A stretch of DNA of 64,000 nt, from the NCBI RefSeq assembly GCF_020181355.1, contig NZ_CP084004.1, positions 1,426,001 to 1,490,000 of the forward strand, in the 5' to 3' direction. Shown one piece after another: positions 53,762-62,177 of the stretch (position 1 is its first letter; every line of letters begins with the position of its first letter). Position numbers and translations under genes: made by a program. This DNA comes from Collinsella aerofaciens (GTDB lineage Bacteria > Actinomycetota > Coriobacteriia > Coriobacteriales > Coriobacteriaceae). The notes beneath the pieces were generated by a model. That model was not told the origin of the DNA. It saw only the letters and a list, made by a program, of their open reading frames with translations, and made no database searches.

Positions 53762-53769
53762 GGTATAGT
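53762..53769 (+). promoter_or_regulatory. Candidate -10 box for the slyD-like gene
   Basis: GGTATAGT lies 59 bases before the start. No clear -35 at the proper distance. Confidence 0.4.
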
Positions 53770-53827
53770 TAGCGCCATATGTTCACGGCGGCCCGCGTTG
53801 TGCGCCGCCCTTATCACGGAGGTTACC

Positions 53828-54256
53828 ATGTCCAACCAGGGCAAGAAGGTCAAGACTCATTATCGCGGCACGCTCGACGACGGCACGCAGTTCGATAGCT
53901 CCTACGATCGCGGCGAGCCGCTGGAGTTCACCTGCGGCGCCGGCCAGATGATCAAGGGCTTCGACGCCGCTGTTGTCGACATGCAGGTGGGCGAGAAGAA
54001 GACCGTGCACATTCCTGCTGCCGATGCCTACGGCGAGCACAATCCCGAGATGGTTATTACCTTCCCGGCCGAGCAGGTTCCCAACATCGAGCAGATCGAG
54101 AAGGGCATGAAGCTCTTCCTGTCCACGCCCAGCGGCATGCCCGTCCCCGCCGTGGTCATCGATGTGACGGCCGAGGCCGTGACGCTCGACGCCAACCACG
54201 AGCTCGCCGGCAAGGACCTCAACTTTGATATCGAGCTCGTTGAGGTCGAGGGTTAG
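53828..54256 (+). CDS. SlyD-type FKBP peptidyl-prolyl isomerase
   Basis: The 142-residue protein has the FKBP half VKTHYRGTLDDGTQFDSSYDRGEPLEF and the SlyD insert-in-flap (IF) chaperone domain around residues 65-125 (ADAYGEHNPEMVITFPAEQVPN). It speeds proline isomerisation and binds unfolded proteins. It lacks the His/Cys-rich metal tail of E. coli SlyD, ending ELVEVEG. GGAGG precedes ATG 53828. The next gene starts three bases after it and encodes a UreE-like protein. Confidence 0.9.
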   Translation: MSNQGKKVKTHYRGTLDDGTQFDSSYDRGEPLEFTCGAGQMIKGFDAAVVDMQVGEKKTVHIPAADAYGEHNPEMVITFPAEQVPNIEQIEKGMKLFLSTPSGMPVPAVVIDVTAEAVTLDANHELAGKDLNFDIELVEVEG

Positions 54257-54259
54257 AGT

Positions 54260-54838
54260 ATGCCTGAACGCTTGGTTTCGACGACATGCTTGGGAAATCT
54301 CAACGATCCGTCCTATGAGCTTTTGCTTCGCCGGGAGCTGGGCGGTGTCTTTGAGGTCGATGAGCTACTACTCGATTGGGACCAGGCCGATGCCCGCACA
54401 TTTGTGGGCGTGACGGAGCTGGGGCGTACGGTCGATATTCGGCTGGGCGCTGCCGATGGCGATCGCCTTGCCGATGGCGATGCGCTTGTCATCGACCGTT
54501 CGGGCATGGTGCCCGTGGTGGTTGTCGTACGCCTGCGCAGTGCCGAGGTTTATTTGGTCGAAGTTGACCGCATGGACCCGATTGCGCTCGCGCATGCGTG
54601 CTGGGAGATCGGCAATATGCACGCGCCGCTTTTCCGAGGCGATTCGGACGAGCATACCGTGCGCATGTATACGCCGGTGCAGCCTGTTTTGGGCCGCATG
54701 CTCCGGGGCGTCGAGGGCGTTCGACTCTCGACGGTTGCCCGTGAACTCGATTCGGACCGGCGCTTTGCGTCGAGTGCGGCGGACTCCGTTGTGAGTATGG
54801 CTCCAGACTTTACGATCGTAAAGAAGGCGCGCGGTTAA
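54260..54838 (+). CDS. UreE-like putative metallochaperone
   Basis: The 192-residue protein resembles UreE: an N-terminal beta domain beginning with ERLVSTTCLGNLNDP and a C-terminal domain with LAHACWEIGNMHAPLFRGD, close to the UreE pattern (A)(C)xxLGNxHxPL, followed by VQPVLGRMLRGVEG. UreE delivers nickel to urease; no urease or hydrogenase gene is in this window, and the His-rich tail is absent. It is coupled to an SlyD-type gene (SlyD is a nickel-handling protein in E. coli), which hints at metal delivery to some enzyme. Family assignment is by eye and moderate. Confidence 0.65.
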   Translation: MPERLVSTTCLGNLNDPSYELLLRRELGGVFEVDELLLDWDQADARTFVGVTELGRTVDIRLGAADGDRLADGDALVIDRSGMVPVVVVVRLRSAEVYLVEVDRMDPIALAHACWEIGNMHAPLFRGDSDEHTVRMYTPVQPVLGRMLRGVEGVRLSTVARELDSDRRFASSAADSVVSMAPDFTIVKKARG

Positions 54839-54851
54839 CGTGCGTATAAGT

Positions 54852-54896
54852 AAGACGGACTTTGAGAGGCAACTATTCAAAGTCCGTCTTTCTGTT
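54852..54896 (+). terminator. Terminator after the UreE-like gene
   Basis: AAGACGGACTTTGA (54852-54865) and TCAAAGTCCGTCTT (54877-54890) form a perfect 14-bp stem followed by TCTGTT. Confidence 0.8.
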
Positions 54897-54921
54897 GATG
54901 AGATGCTGTGGGGGAAAGCAT

Positions 54922-55719
54922 ATGGGTCTTGAAGGAATCAAGCTGATTGCATGCGATTTGGACGGCACGTTGCTGCATCCGGGGGAGCGCGAGCCGCGTT
55001 CCGAGGCCTTTGAGCTCATCGATGAGCTGCATCGTCGCGGTATCGTGTTTATGCCGGCGAGCGGTCGTCAATATGCGAGCTTGCGCTACCTGTTTGCCCC
55101 GGTGGCCGATGAGCTCGCCTATGTATGCGAAAACGGAGCCTTGGTGATGAGCGAGGGACGTGGCGTTGTCAAGCGTTCCATGGAGCGTAGCCTTGCTATG
55201 GATATCGCGAATGCCGTGGTTGCGTATCCCCATGCCGACGTGACCCTTTCGTGTGAGGGACACCTCTACACCATGAGCGGCAACGATGCGTTTTTCGACC
55301 ATTTGCGCTATGAGGTCCACTGCGATGTGGCGGTGGTCGACCGCCCCGAGGACATCGAAGAGGACGTCATCAAGATTGCCTTCCAGACGCCCGAGGTGAA
55401 TCAGCCGGCGGCGCTGAAGCATTTCGAGCGCCACTTTAGCGATCGAGTCGATGTCATGACATCGGGAACCGAATGGACGGACTTTATCGGTTTTGGTTCG
55501 GGCAAGGGCTCCGCGCTTGCCGATTACGGTCGTGCCCTGGGTATTTCGCCCGATGAGATGATGGCGTTTGGCGATAACGAAAACGATCGCGACATGCTCA
55601 ACGTAGTGGGCCATCCTTATCTAATGGAGAGCTGCAACCCCTCTATGCGTGGCATTAACGACCGCGTCCGCTACGTGCGCACGGTCGAAGAAGAGCTGCG
55701 TCGTCTACTTGCTGAGTAG
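54922..55719 (+). CDS. Cof-type HAD-superfamily phosphatase
   Basis: The 265-residue protein has the HAD nucleophile motif ACDLDGTLL at residue 10, PASGRQYASLRYL, a C2 cap domain in the middle and the C-terminal MMAFGDNENDRDML (motif IV). Members dephosphorylate sugar phosphates, FMN or similar small molecules; the substrate is not predictable here. ATG 54922 is preceded by GGGGGAA. Confidence 0.92.
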   Translation: MGLEGIKLIACDLDGTLLHPGEREPRSEAFELIDELHRRGIVFMPASGRQYASLRYLFAPVADELAYVCENGALVMSEGRGVVKRSMERSLAMDIANAVVAYPHADVTLSCEGHLYTMSGNDAFFDHLRYEVHCDVAVVDRPEDIEEDVIKIAFQTPEVNQPAALKHFERHFSDRVDVMTSGTEWTDFIGFGSGKGSALADYGRALGISPDEMMAFGDNENDRDMLNVVGHPYLMESCNPSMRGINDRVRYVRTVEEELRRLLAE

Positions 55720-55721
55720 AC

Positions 55722-55796
55722 ATTTGGGACATGTCTAGAAATCTACTTTTTGCTGCAAAGTGCGGAAAGGTGGATTTTAAGGCATGTTCCAAACAT
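55722..55796. repeat. 75-bp imperfect hairpin exactly between two convergent genes
   Basis: The left arm starting ATTTGGGACATGTCTAGAAA (55722 on) pairs with the right arm TTTTAAGGCATGTTCCAAAC (ending 55795), with G-T pairs. It fills the gap between the HAD stop (55719) and the Fur-family stop (55797), so it probably acts as a two-way terminator. Confidence 0.7.
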
Positions 55797-56177
55797 CTAC
55801 CGGCAGTCGGGGCAGAGACCCTCGAAGATGGTGTAGTGCGACGTGACGTGCCAGCCGATTTGCTCGGACGCTTTGGCGTCGAGCTGGGCATCGAAGGGGA
55901 GCGGTACGTCGATGACGCGGCTGCACGAGGTGCAGATGATATGCGCATGCGGCTCGATCGTGCGATCGAAGCGGCTGCCGCCCGGCGTCTTGATGGAGAG
56001 GATCTCGCCGGCGTCGGCCAAGAGATTGAGATTGCGGTAGACCGTACCGCGGCTGATTTTGTCATCCTGCGCGCGCACGGCGTTGTAGATTTCGTCGGCG
56101 GTGGGATGGTTATAGCTTTGGCGCACGGCGTCAAGAACCAGCTTTCGCTGCCTGGTATTCCTTCTTTGCACCGCCAT
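55797..56177 (-). CDS. Fur-family transcriptional regulator (PerR/Fur-like)
   Basis: This 126-residue regulator has the winged helix (NTRQRKLVLDAVRQS, KISRGTVYRNLNLLADAGEI), the metal-site stretch EPHAHIICTSCSRVIDV and two CxxC pairs (CTSC, CPDC) for structural zinc. It could sense peroxide or a metal; the sequence alone does not decide. It is short at the C-terminus relative to Fur. It lies 61 bases downstream of the acylphosphatase gene. Confidence 0.92.
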   Translation of the reverse strand: MAVQRRNTRQRKLVLDAVRQSYNHPTADEIYNAVRAQDDKISRGTVYRNLNLLADAGEILSIKTPGGSRFDRTIEPHAHIICTSCSRVIDVPLPFDAQLDAKASEQIGWHVTSHYTIFEGLCPDCR

Positions 56178-56238
56178 GCGCCTCGCCTCTTTTCTATCAA
56201 CGGTCGTAGGTAAATGATACCGTATTTAGCACACAATA

Positions 56239-56649
56239 CTAATAATGAGGACTGAAACCGTCTTCATTGGCAAGTGGGGCTCGGGCCTGAGCGTCTATGA
56301 GGCGAAAACGCGTTCCCATGCGCTCGTAGGAGGCATGAAGCGCCTCGAGATGAGATAGGATATTTGCCGGAGCTCCCTGTATCTCCATCTCGACTGAGCC
56401 GTCTTCCATGTTACGCACCCAGCCGGTGAGTGCGCGTGCCTGCGCGAGGTTGGTGTTGGTAAAGCGAAAACCAACGCCTTGGACTTGCCCCTCCCAGCGC
56501 AGGAAATAGCGCAGGGGAGTGTCTTGAGTGGCCTCGTCGCTTGCGAGCACAGTAAGCCTGCGGCGCAGCTCGAGCTCGACGTTTGATGGTTTTTGAGGCT
56601 CTCGACTGCCGCCGGTGACGCTGGAGAAGAACGTATCGAAGAGGCCCAT
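56239..56649 (-). CDS. Acylphosphatase with an N-terminal extension
   Basis: The 136-residue protein has the acylphosphatase core (about residues 45-130): WEGQVQGVGFRFTNTNLA with the catalytic Arg, and LTGWVRNMEDGSVEMEIQG with the catalytic Asn. The usual enzyme is about 90 residues; the first 40 residues (MGLFDTFFSSVTGGSREPQKP) are an extra, polar segment. ATG 56649 lies two bases after the stop of the oxidoreductase gene, so the two are coupled. Confidence 0.88.
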   Translation of the reverse strand: MGLFDTFFSSVTGGSREPQKPSNVELELRRRLTVLASDEATQDTPLRYFLRWEGQVQGVGFRFTNTNLAQARALTGWVRNMEDGSVEMEIQGAPANILSHLEALHASYERMGTRFRLIDAQARAPLANEDGFSPHY

Positions 56650-56651
56650 CG

Positions 56652-57758
56652 CTATGCCTGCTTGCCTGCGTCGGCCGGGAAGGTAATGCCGGCCTGCTGG
56701 CGCACGGCATCCATGATGCGTAGTGAGACGAGCGTGACATCGCGGTAGTGGCCAAGCTCGTGGCGTCCCGCCGGGGTCTCCCAAATCTCTTCCTTGACGT
56801 TATCGATGCCGCCGATGGCGGTGATGAAGTCTGTGAGTTCGTATTCCATAGTGTTGCTCGATTTGGGCAGGTCGAGCACGCGGCCGTTGTCGCCCTGTTC
56901 GCGCGGCGCCTCGGTCGCCGAGCCGCGTACGACGTCGCCGCGATAGTCGATGCGGACGTTGCGGGGCGTGGACAGATGGTCGATCTGGATAGTGCCACGC
57001 TCGCCTTCGATCTGCGAGGGCAGCAGGTCATTCGTAATTTTGGAGTGCGCGAGCTCGACGGAGATACGGCCACCGCCGTAGCTGGCGAGGATGGAACCGC
57101 AGCCGTCGATGGGGCCGTGCGTGAGCTGTCGCGTGGTGGGATCGAGCAGGGTGGTCATGCTCGTAAGGCCGGAGGGCATGCCGAAAATCTCGACCATGGG
57201 CTCGACGGTGTAGACGCCAATATCCATGAGGGAACCCGAGGCCATATTGCAGTCGAAGATATTGGTGGCGCGTCCCGCGAGAATCTCGTTGTAGCGCGAG
57301 GAATATTTTCCAAAGCGCAATGAGGCGCGGCGGATGGGGGCGATCTCACCCAGGGCGTCCTCGATGGCGTGGAAGGCGGGATCGTGGAGGGGACGCATGG
57401 CCTCGAGGGCCACGACACCTGCTGCCTCGGCAGCGCGGAAGACTTCCAGCGCTTGCGCCTCGGTGGCGCAGAAGGGCTTCTCGACGATGACGTGCTTGCC
57501 ACCGGCGATGCAGGCAAGGGCCTGCTCGTAGTGAAGTGCGTTGGGGCTGCCGATATAGACGGCGTCGACGTCGGCGGCTGCCGCGAGCTCATCGAGTGAA
57601 GTAAAGTTTCGCTCGCCACCGCGCTCGGCGGTAAAGGCAGCACCGCGATTGGCATCGCGCGAGAGCGTGCCCACAAACGCGGCTTGGTCGTTGGCGTTGA
57701 CGACCTGGATAAAGTCGTCGGTAATCATGGATGTGCCGATGGTCGCTATACGCAGCAT
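56652..57758 (-). CDS. Gfo/Idh/MocA-family NAD(P)-dependent oxidoreductase
   Basis: The 368-residue protein starts with a Rossmann fold (LRIATIGTSMITDDFIQV) and has VDAVYIGSPNALHYEQALACIAGGKHVIVEKP, the hallmark EKP motif with the catalytic Lys. The C-terminal half is the family's substrate domain. Members oxidise sugars, inositols or related alcohols; the substrate is unknown. It lies between rnhA (75 bases upstream) and the acylphosphatase gene on the minus strand. Confidence 0.9.
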   Translation of the reverse strand: MLRIATIGTSMITDDFIQVVNANDQAAFVGTLSRDANRGAAFTAERGGERNFTSLDELAAAADVDAVYIGSPNALHYEQALACIAGGKHVIVEKPFCATEAQALEVFRAAEAAGVVALEAMRPLHDPAFHAIEDALGEIAPIRRASLRFGKYSSRYNEILAGRATNIFDCNMASGSLMDIGVYTVEPMVEIFGMPSGLTSMTTLLDPTTRQLTHGPIDGCGSILASYGGGRISVELAHSKITNDLLPSQIEGERGTIQIDHLSTPRNVRIDYRGDVVRGSATEAPREQGDNGRVLDLPKSSNTMEYELTDFITAIGGIDNVKEEIWETPAGRHELGHYRDVTLVSLRIMDAVRQQAGITFPADAGKQA

Positions 57759-57833
57759 GTATCCCCCTCGTGCCGTTCGGTTTACAGGATGAGTGTAGCG
57801 CGAAGGGGCAGGAAATAGCGTACGAAAACGCCG

Positions 57834-58319
57834 TTACAGGTCGCTCTCGTTAAAGCCGGTGTCGATATCGAGGTTGCTGCCGTCGGCCGCCGTGGTGGCG
57901 AGCTCGTCGCAGCGCTCGTTGAGCTCATGGCCGGCGTGACCCTTAACCCAGATGAACTCAACCTTGTGCTTGCTTTTGGCGGTGAGCAGGCGCTCCCACA
58001 GGTCGCGGTTCTTGACGGGCTGCTTGTTGGCGGTCTTCCAGCCGCGTTTTTTCCATCCGTCAATCCAGTGCTTGTTGAAGGCGTTAACGACGTACTGCGA
58101 ATCGGAATGGACTTCGACGTCGCAGGGGCGGTTGAGCGCCTCGAGTGCCACGATAACGGCCATGAGCTCCATGCGGTTGTTGGTGGTCTTGGCGTAGCCG
58201 CGCGAAAGCTCAGAGGTGAAGGTCTTGCCGGCGGGGTTGGTGTATTTGAGCACGGCGCCGTAGCCGCCGCGTCCCGGATTTGATCGGGCCGAGCCGTCGG
58301 TATAGATGATGACCTTCAC
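57834..58319 (-). CDS. rnhA: Ribonuclease HI
   Basis: RNase HI cuts RNA in RNA-DNA hybrids. The 161 residues show [21 protein letters not shown] (first Asp), [16 protein letters not shown] (Glu), [12 protein letters not shown] (second Asp), [18 protein letters not shown] (His loop and last Asp). I chose GTG 58319 because GAAAGGAACC precedes it and it gives the family N-terminus. Confidence 0.96.
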   Translation of the reverse strand: MKVIIYTDGSARSNPGRGGYGAVLKYTNPAGKTFTSELSRGYAKTTNNRMELMAVIVALEALNRPCDVEVHSDSQYVVNAFNKHWIDGWKKRGWKTANKQPVKNRDLWERLLTAKSKHKVEFIWVKGHAGHELNERCDELATTAADGSNLDIDTGFNESDL

Positions 58320-58382
58320 ATGGTTCCTTTCGTTGGGTACGTTTCGCGTGAGTGACCATTGTAGCGCCATGCCCGCCGGGGG

Positions 58383-59321
58383 CTAGCAATCTACGATTTC
58401 TACCCCGTCTTCCGACAGTTGGTTGGCATGGATGATGCGGTTGAGCTCGTCGAGGTATTGCTGCAAGAGGGGAGAGGGCTTGCGGTCGTCATGCATGATG
58501 TAGCCCACATGCATCGTCGGGGCGTCTGCCAGGGGGATCGAGGCCATGCCCCACTGCATTTCGCTGGAGAGTACGCCGGTCGACAGCGCATAGCCGTTCG
58601 AGGTGATAAGCAGGTTGGTGAGCGTCCCGCGGTCGGATACGCGGATATTGCGGTTGCAGGGAATATAGCTAAACGGTTCCTCGGCGTAATAGAAGGAGTT
58701 CGAGGTGCCTTGCTCAAAGCTGTAGCGCGTATAGGGCGTGAGGTCGGCAAGGGACAGCTGCGAACGGCGTGCGAGCGGGTGGCGTTCGCTGACGAACACG
58801 TGGACTTTTGCATCAAAGAGGGGATGAAAGCTCGCTCGGGCATCGGTAAAGGCCTTCTGCAAGACACGGGTATTAAAGTCATCCAGATAGAGGATGCCGA
58901 TATCGCTGCGAAACGCGCGCACGTCGTCGATAATCTGCGCTGTGGTGGTCTCGCGCATGATGAACTCGAACTTGCTGTCGCGGCAGCGCTCGACTACGTT
59001 GACAAAGGCCTCGACCGAAAAGGCGTAGTGTTGGGCGGAAATGGCGAGGCGGGCTTGCGGGGTACCGCCGCCCTCGTAGCGGGCCTCGAGCATGTCGGCC
59101 TGCTCTACGACCTGGCGTGCATAACCCAAAAGCTCGGTGCCGTCGTTGGTGAGTGCAACACCGCGGCTGGAGCGCGTAAAGATTTCGATATGAAGTTCCT
59201 GCTCCAGGCTTTTGACGGCATTGGAGATATTGGACTGTGCCGTATAGAGGCGCTGGGCTGCGGCGTTGATCGAACCGGACTCTGCCACGGCGATCAAAAA
59301 GCGAAGCTGTTGGAGGGTCAT
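58383..59321 (-). CDS. LysR-family transcriptional regulator
   Basis: The 312-residue protein has the LysR helix-turn-helix MTLQQLRFLIAVAESGSINAAAQRLYTAQSNISNAVKSLE (in parts) and an effector domain from about residue 90. The upstream gene metY is divergent, the usual arrangement for a LysR regulator and its target, and other LysR proteins of this kind (CysB/CbL/MetR-like) control sulfur amino acid genes; the link is inference. A palindromic site lies in the shared 273-bp gap. Confidence 0.93.
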   Translation of the reverse strand: MTLQQLRFLIAVAESGSINAAAQRLYTAQSNISNAVKSLEQELHIEIFTRSSRGVALTNDGTELLGYARQVVEQADMLEARYEGGGTPQARLAISAQHYAFSVEAFVNVVERCRDSKFEFIMRETTTAQIIDDVRAFRSDIGILYLDDFNTRVLQKAFTDARASFHPLFDAKVHVFVSERHPLARRSQLSLADLTPYTRYSFEQGTSNSFYYAEEPFSYIPCNRNIRVSDRGTLTNLLITSNGYALSTGVLSSEMQWGMASIPLADAPTMHVGYIMHDDRKPSPLLQQYLDELNRIIHANQLSEDGVEIVDC

Positions 59322-59341
59322 CGGCGCCCGTCCTTTCGAGT

Positions 59342-59362
59342 GTTATCTATAAAACCGATAAC
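59342..59362. promoter_or_regulatory. Candidate LysR-type operator
   Basis: GTTATC-N9-GATAAC (59342-59347, 59357-59362) is an interrupted palindrome of LysR form, 21 bases upstream of the regulator start, suggesting autoregulation. Confidence 0.45.
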
Positions 59363-59428
59363 AGGTTAGCGCTTTAAAGTGATTGACCGAGGAAAACAAT
59401 GCTCGTACTATTCAAAACACACAAAGAC

Positions 59429-59493
59429 GGTAGGTAATTAAGCCAACTACGGAACCGGGATGCGAAAGGAAGCCCGCATATGAATTGCTTACC
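59429..59493 (+). ncRNA. Candidate structured leader element upstream of metY
   Basis: GGTAGGTAATT (59429-59439) pairs with AATTGCTTACC (59483-59493) over 11 positions including two G-T pairs. It encloses a short stem-loop with ATGCG/CGCAT arms. A second GC-rich stem (GCCGGGC region near 59502 with GCCCGTCGGC) follows, and the start lies 100 bases beyond. No known SAM, cobalamin or T-box consensus was recognised, so this is an unassigned element. Confidence 0.35.
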
Positions 59494-59594
59494 AAGACGA
59501 ATGCCGGGCTCCTGTTTGCGCCCGTCGGCGTGATCAGGAGACAGCGACTCACTTCTCTTACTCTTATTACTTTTGTTCGATCAAGGAGATCATC

Positions 59595-60905
59595 ATGAGC
59601 CAGTTTATCAACAACCCCGAGCACACCTTTGGTTTCGATACCCTGCAGCTGCACGTTGGCCAGGAGAGCGCCGATCCTGCATCCGACTCCCGCGCCGTGC
59701 CTATCTACCAGACCACGAGCTATGTGTTCCGCAACTCCCAGCACGCCGCCGACCGCTTTGGTCTTGCCGACGCCGGTAACATCTACGGCCGTCTGACCAA
59801 CTCCACCCAGGGCGTCTTCGAGGACCGTATCGCCGCCCTCGAGGATGGCGTGGCAGGTCTTGCCGTCGCCTCCGGTGCTGCTGCCATCACCTATACCCTG
59901 CAGGCTCTTGCCCAGGCCGGTGACCACGTGGTGGCTCAGAAGACCATCTACGGTGGCTCCTACAACCTGCTGGAGCATACGCTCTCCCAGTTTGGCGTCG
60001 AGACCACGTTTGTCGATGCCCATAACCTTGAAGAGGTCGAGGGTGCCATCAAGGACAACACCACGGTCATCTATCTCGAGACGCTCGGCAACCCCAACTC
60101 CGACATCCCCAACATCGACGCCATCTCCGAGATCGCCAAGAAGCACGGTCTGCCGGTTGTCGTCGACAACACCTTCGGCACCCCGTATCTGTTCCGTCCG
60201 CTGGAGCATGGTGCCAATATCGTCGTCCACTCCGCAACCAAGTTCATCGGCGGCCACGGCACCTCGCTGGGCGGTGTGATCGTCGACGGCGGTAACTTCG
60301 ATTGGAAGGCGAGCGGAAAGTACGCCCAGATTGCTGAGCCCAACCCCTCCTACCACGGTGTCTCGTTTGCCGAGGCTGCCGGTCCCGCCGCCTTTGCAAC
60401 CTACGTCCGCGCTATCCTGCTGCGTGACGAGGGCGCTTGCATCAGTCCGTTCAACGCCTGGGTCCTGCTCCAGGGCACCGAGACTCTGTCGCTGCGCGTT
60501 GACCGCCATGTCGAGAACACCAAGAAGGTCGTTGAGTTCCTGGCTGGTGACAGCCACGTCGCCAAGGTGAACCACCCGAGCCTGCCTGAGCACCCCGATC
60601 ACGAGCTCTATCAGAAGTACTTCCCCCGTGGCGGTGCCTCGATCTTTACCTTTGAGATTAAGGGTGGCCAGGAGGCAGCTTGGAAGTTCATCGATCATCT
60701 GCAGGTGTTCTCGCTGCTTGCCAACGTGGCCGACGTCAAGTCGCTCGTCGTGCACCCGGCTACCACCACGCACTCCCAGCTCTCTGCCGAGGAGCTCGCC
60801 GAGCAGAACATCACGCCCTCCACGATCCGTCTTTCCATCGGTACCGAGAACGCCGAGGATATCATTTGGGATCTGAAGCAGGCCTTCGCCGCGCTGGACG
60901 AGTAA
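59595..60905 (+). CDS. metY: O-acetylhomoserine sulfhydrylase (aminocarboxypropyltransferase)
   Basis: This 436-residue PLP enzyme of the Cys/Met metabolism family has FDTLQLHVGQESADPASDSRAVPIYQTTSY in its start, SGAAAITYTLQALAQAGDHVV, and the PLP lysine motif HSATKFIGGHGTSLGG. It makes homocysteine directly from O-acetylhomoserine and sulfide. GAGATC and AAGGAG lie before ATG 59595. A LysR regulator is divergent from it. A strong terminator follows. Confidence 0.96.
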   Translation: MSQFINNPEHTFGFDTLQLHVGQESADPASDSRAVPIYQTTSYVFRNSQHAADRFGLADAGNIYGRLTNSTQGVFEDRIAALEDGVAGLAVASGAAAITYTLQALAQAGDHVVAQKTIYGGSYNLLEHTLSQFGVETTFVDAHNLEEVEGAIKDNTTVIYLETLGNPNSDIPNIDAISEIAKKHGLPVVVDNTFGTPYLFRPLEHGANIVVHSATKFIGGHGTSLGGVIVDGGNFDWKASGKYAQIAEPNPSYHGVSFAEAAGPAAFATYVRAILLRDEGACISPFNAWVLLQGTETLSLRVDRHVENTKKVVEFLAGDSHVAKVNHPSLPEHPDHELYQKYFPRGGASIFTFEIKGGQEAAWKFIDHLQVFSLLANVADVKSLVVHPATTTHSQLSAEELAEQNITPSTIRLSIGTENAEDIIWDLKQAFAALDE

Positions 60906-60965
60906 GGCGACTTGTGCAAGGACCCCTTGCGACTCGATAGGTATAACTGCATAAAATGCCTGCTC

Positions 60966-61006
60966 AAGGCGCCTGTGCGAACAATGGTTGCACAGGCGCC
61001 TTATTT
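60966..61006 (+). terminator. Terminator after metY
   Basis: AAGGCGCCTGTGC (60966-60978) and GCACAGGCGCCTT (60990-61002) form a perfect 13-bp stem followed by ATTT. The gap 60906-61217 contains otherwise only a possible -10 box GGTACTAT (61145-61152). Confidence 0.9.
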
Positions 61007-61217
61007 GCATAGAGAGGGTGCAAAAACAGGGTTTTTGGCATGCTTTATGCAATCGAGATGTGGAAAACTCCTGTTAAGAGGATGTGAGTTTTACGCAATT
61101 GACGTGCGCCTTTTGAGTAAAACCGCAGGTCGCGATTTGCTCGGGGTACTATGCAGCGCGATCGAATTACACGCAGCTCAAACGCAGCAAAAACGCACTA
61201 CGGAGGTTTCTAGCTAC

Positions 61218-61991
61218 ATGAGGATCGATTCACGAAAACCGAAAGCCGCCGCCCTTTCCGCCGCTCTGACCGTGGCACTTTTGGCGGGCGCCGGTGCAAC
61301 CGATGCCCACGCGGCAACACTATCCGATACGGTTGGACCTACGCCGTCCGAGGCGACGCTGGTGCAGCCCGTTGACTATCGCGGCGATGGTTATGGTTCC
61401 ATGCAGGAGTGGAACGCCTCGATGGAGGCCAAGCGCGATTCCCTTGAGATGCGCGCTCAGATCATTATGAATATGTATGGCGACTATGCTACCGATGACG
61501 AGCGTGCTGTGCTGCAGGGTTGCATCGACGGTGCGGGTAGCCTGTTGACGATGGGGGAGGTCGACGCCAAGTCGACCGAGCTCGATGAGCTGCGCGCTGC
61601 GCTTGAGGATGCCAAGTGCGAAGCGCTCGAGGCTGCCGCCGAGGCGGAGGCTGCCGAGGCCGCCCAGGCTTCGTACTACAACGCCGGTTACACTCCGTCT
61701 TACGCGTCTGCCGCGTCCTACGCGAACGGATCGGGCCTGACGCGCTCTGCGGGTGTCAATAACTACAACGGGCGCCGCGAGACCTATTACAGCAGCAATG
61801 TGCTTTATCACTATCGCACGGGCGAATGGACTCAGGATTCTGAGGGCTTCTGGCGCGATTCCGACGGCTATTACGTTGTTGCCGCGGGCGATATGGCCCA
61901 GGGCTCGACCTTTACGGGCTCCAAGGGTGATTGCAAGGTCTATGACTCCGGCTGCGCTGCCGGAACCACCGACTACTACACCGGTTGGTAA
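61218..61991 (+). CDS. Secreted protein with coriobacterial C-terminal aromatic/glycine-rich domain
   Basis: The 257-residue protein has a Sec signal peptide (KPKAAALSAALTVALLAGAGATDAHAA) with cleavage near residue 33. An alanine/glutamate-rich helical segment (about 60-150, coiled-coil-like) is followed by a Tyr/Ser/Ala-rich linker and a C-terminal domain (about 185-257: SNVLYHYRTGEWTQDSEGFWRDSDGYYVVAA, GDCKVYDSGCAAG in parts). That end resembles small double-psi-barrel-type (RlpA/3D-like) wall proteins common in Coriobacteria; this is recalled, not searched. Function unknown, probably cell-wall associated. GGAGG precedes ATG 61218. Confidence 0.8.
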   Translation: MRIDSRKPKAAALSAALTVALLAGAGATDAHAATLSDTVGPTPSEATLVQPVDYRGDGYGSMQEWNASMEAKRDSLEMRAQIIMNMYGDYATDDERAVLQGCIDGAGSLLTMGEVDAKSTELDELRAALEDAKCEALEAAAEAEAAEAAQASYYNAGYTPSYASAASYANGSGLTRSAGVNNYNGRRETYYSSNVLYHYRTGEWTQDSEGFWRDSDGYYVVAAGDMAQGSTFTGSKGDCKVYDSGCAAGTTDYYTGW

Positions 61992-62177
61992 TTTTTCTGC
62001 ATCACGGATATTTGGCGGACGGGCGTCTTTACCGAGCTTTAGGGCAACGTAAAGCCGCCCGTTCTTTATGCGCGTCTGAGTTAACAGAGCCCTTACCGTG
62101 GCGGTACGCTGGGCGTATGGATGCGGGGCACACTGGTTCTTGAGAAATAAGGTCTTTCTCTTGGAGGAAGTGGTCTT

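Noticed and set aside
56178-56238. PerR box upstream of the Fur-family gene
   Set aside because: The AT-rich stretch near 56226-56250 does not match the palindromic PerR or Fur consensus well enough.
59429-59594. SAM-I or SAM-IV riboswitch before metY
   Set aside because: The conserved core sequences of these classes could not be found. Kept only as an unassigned structured element.
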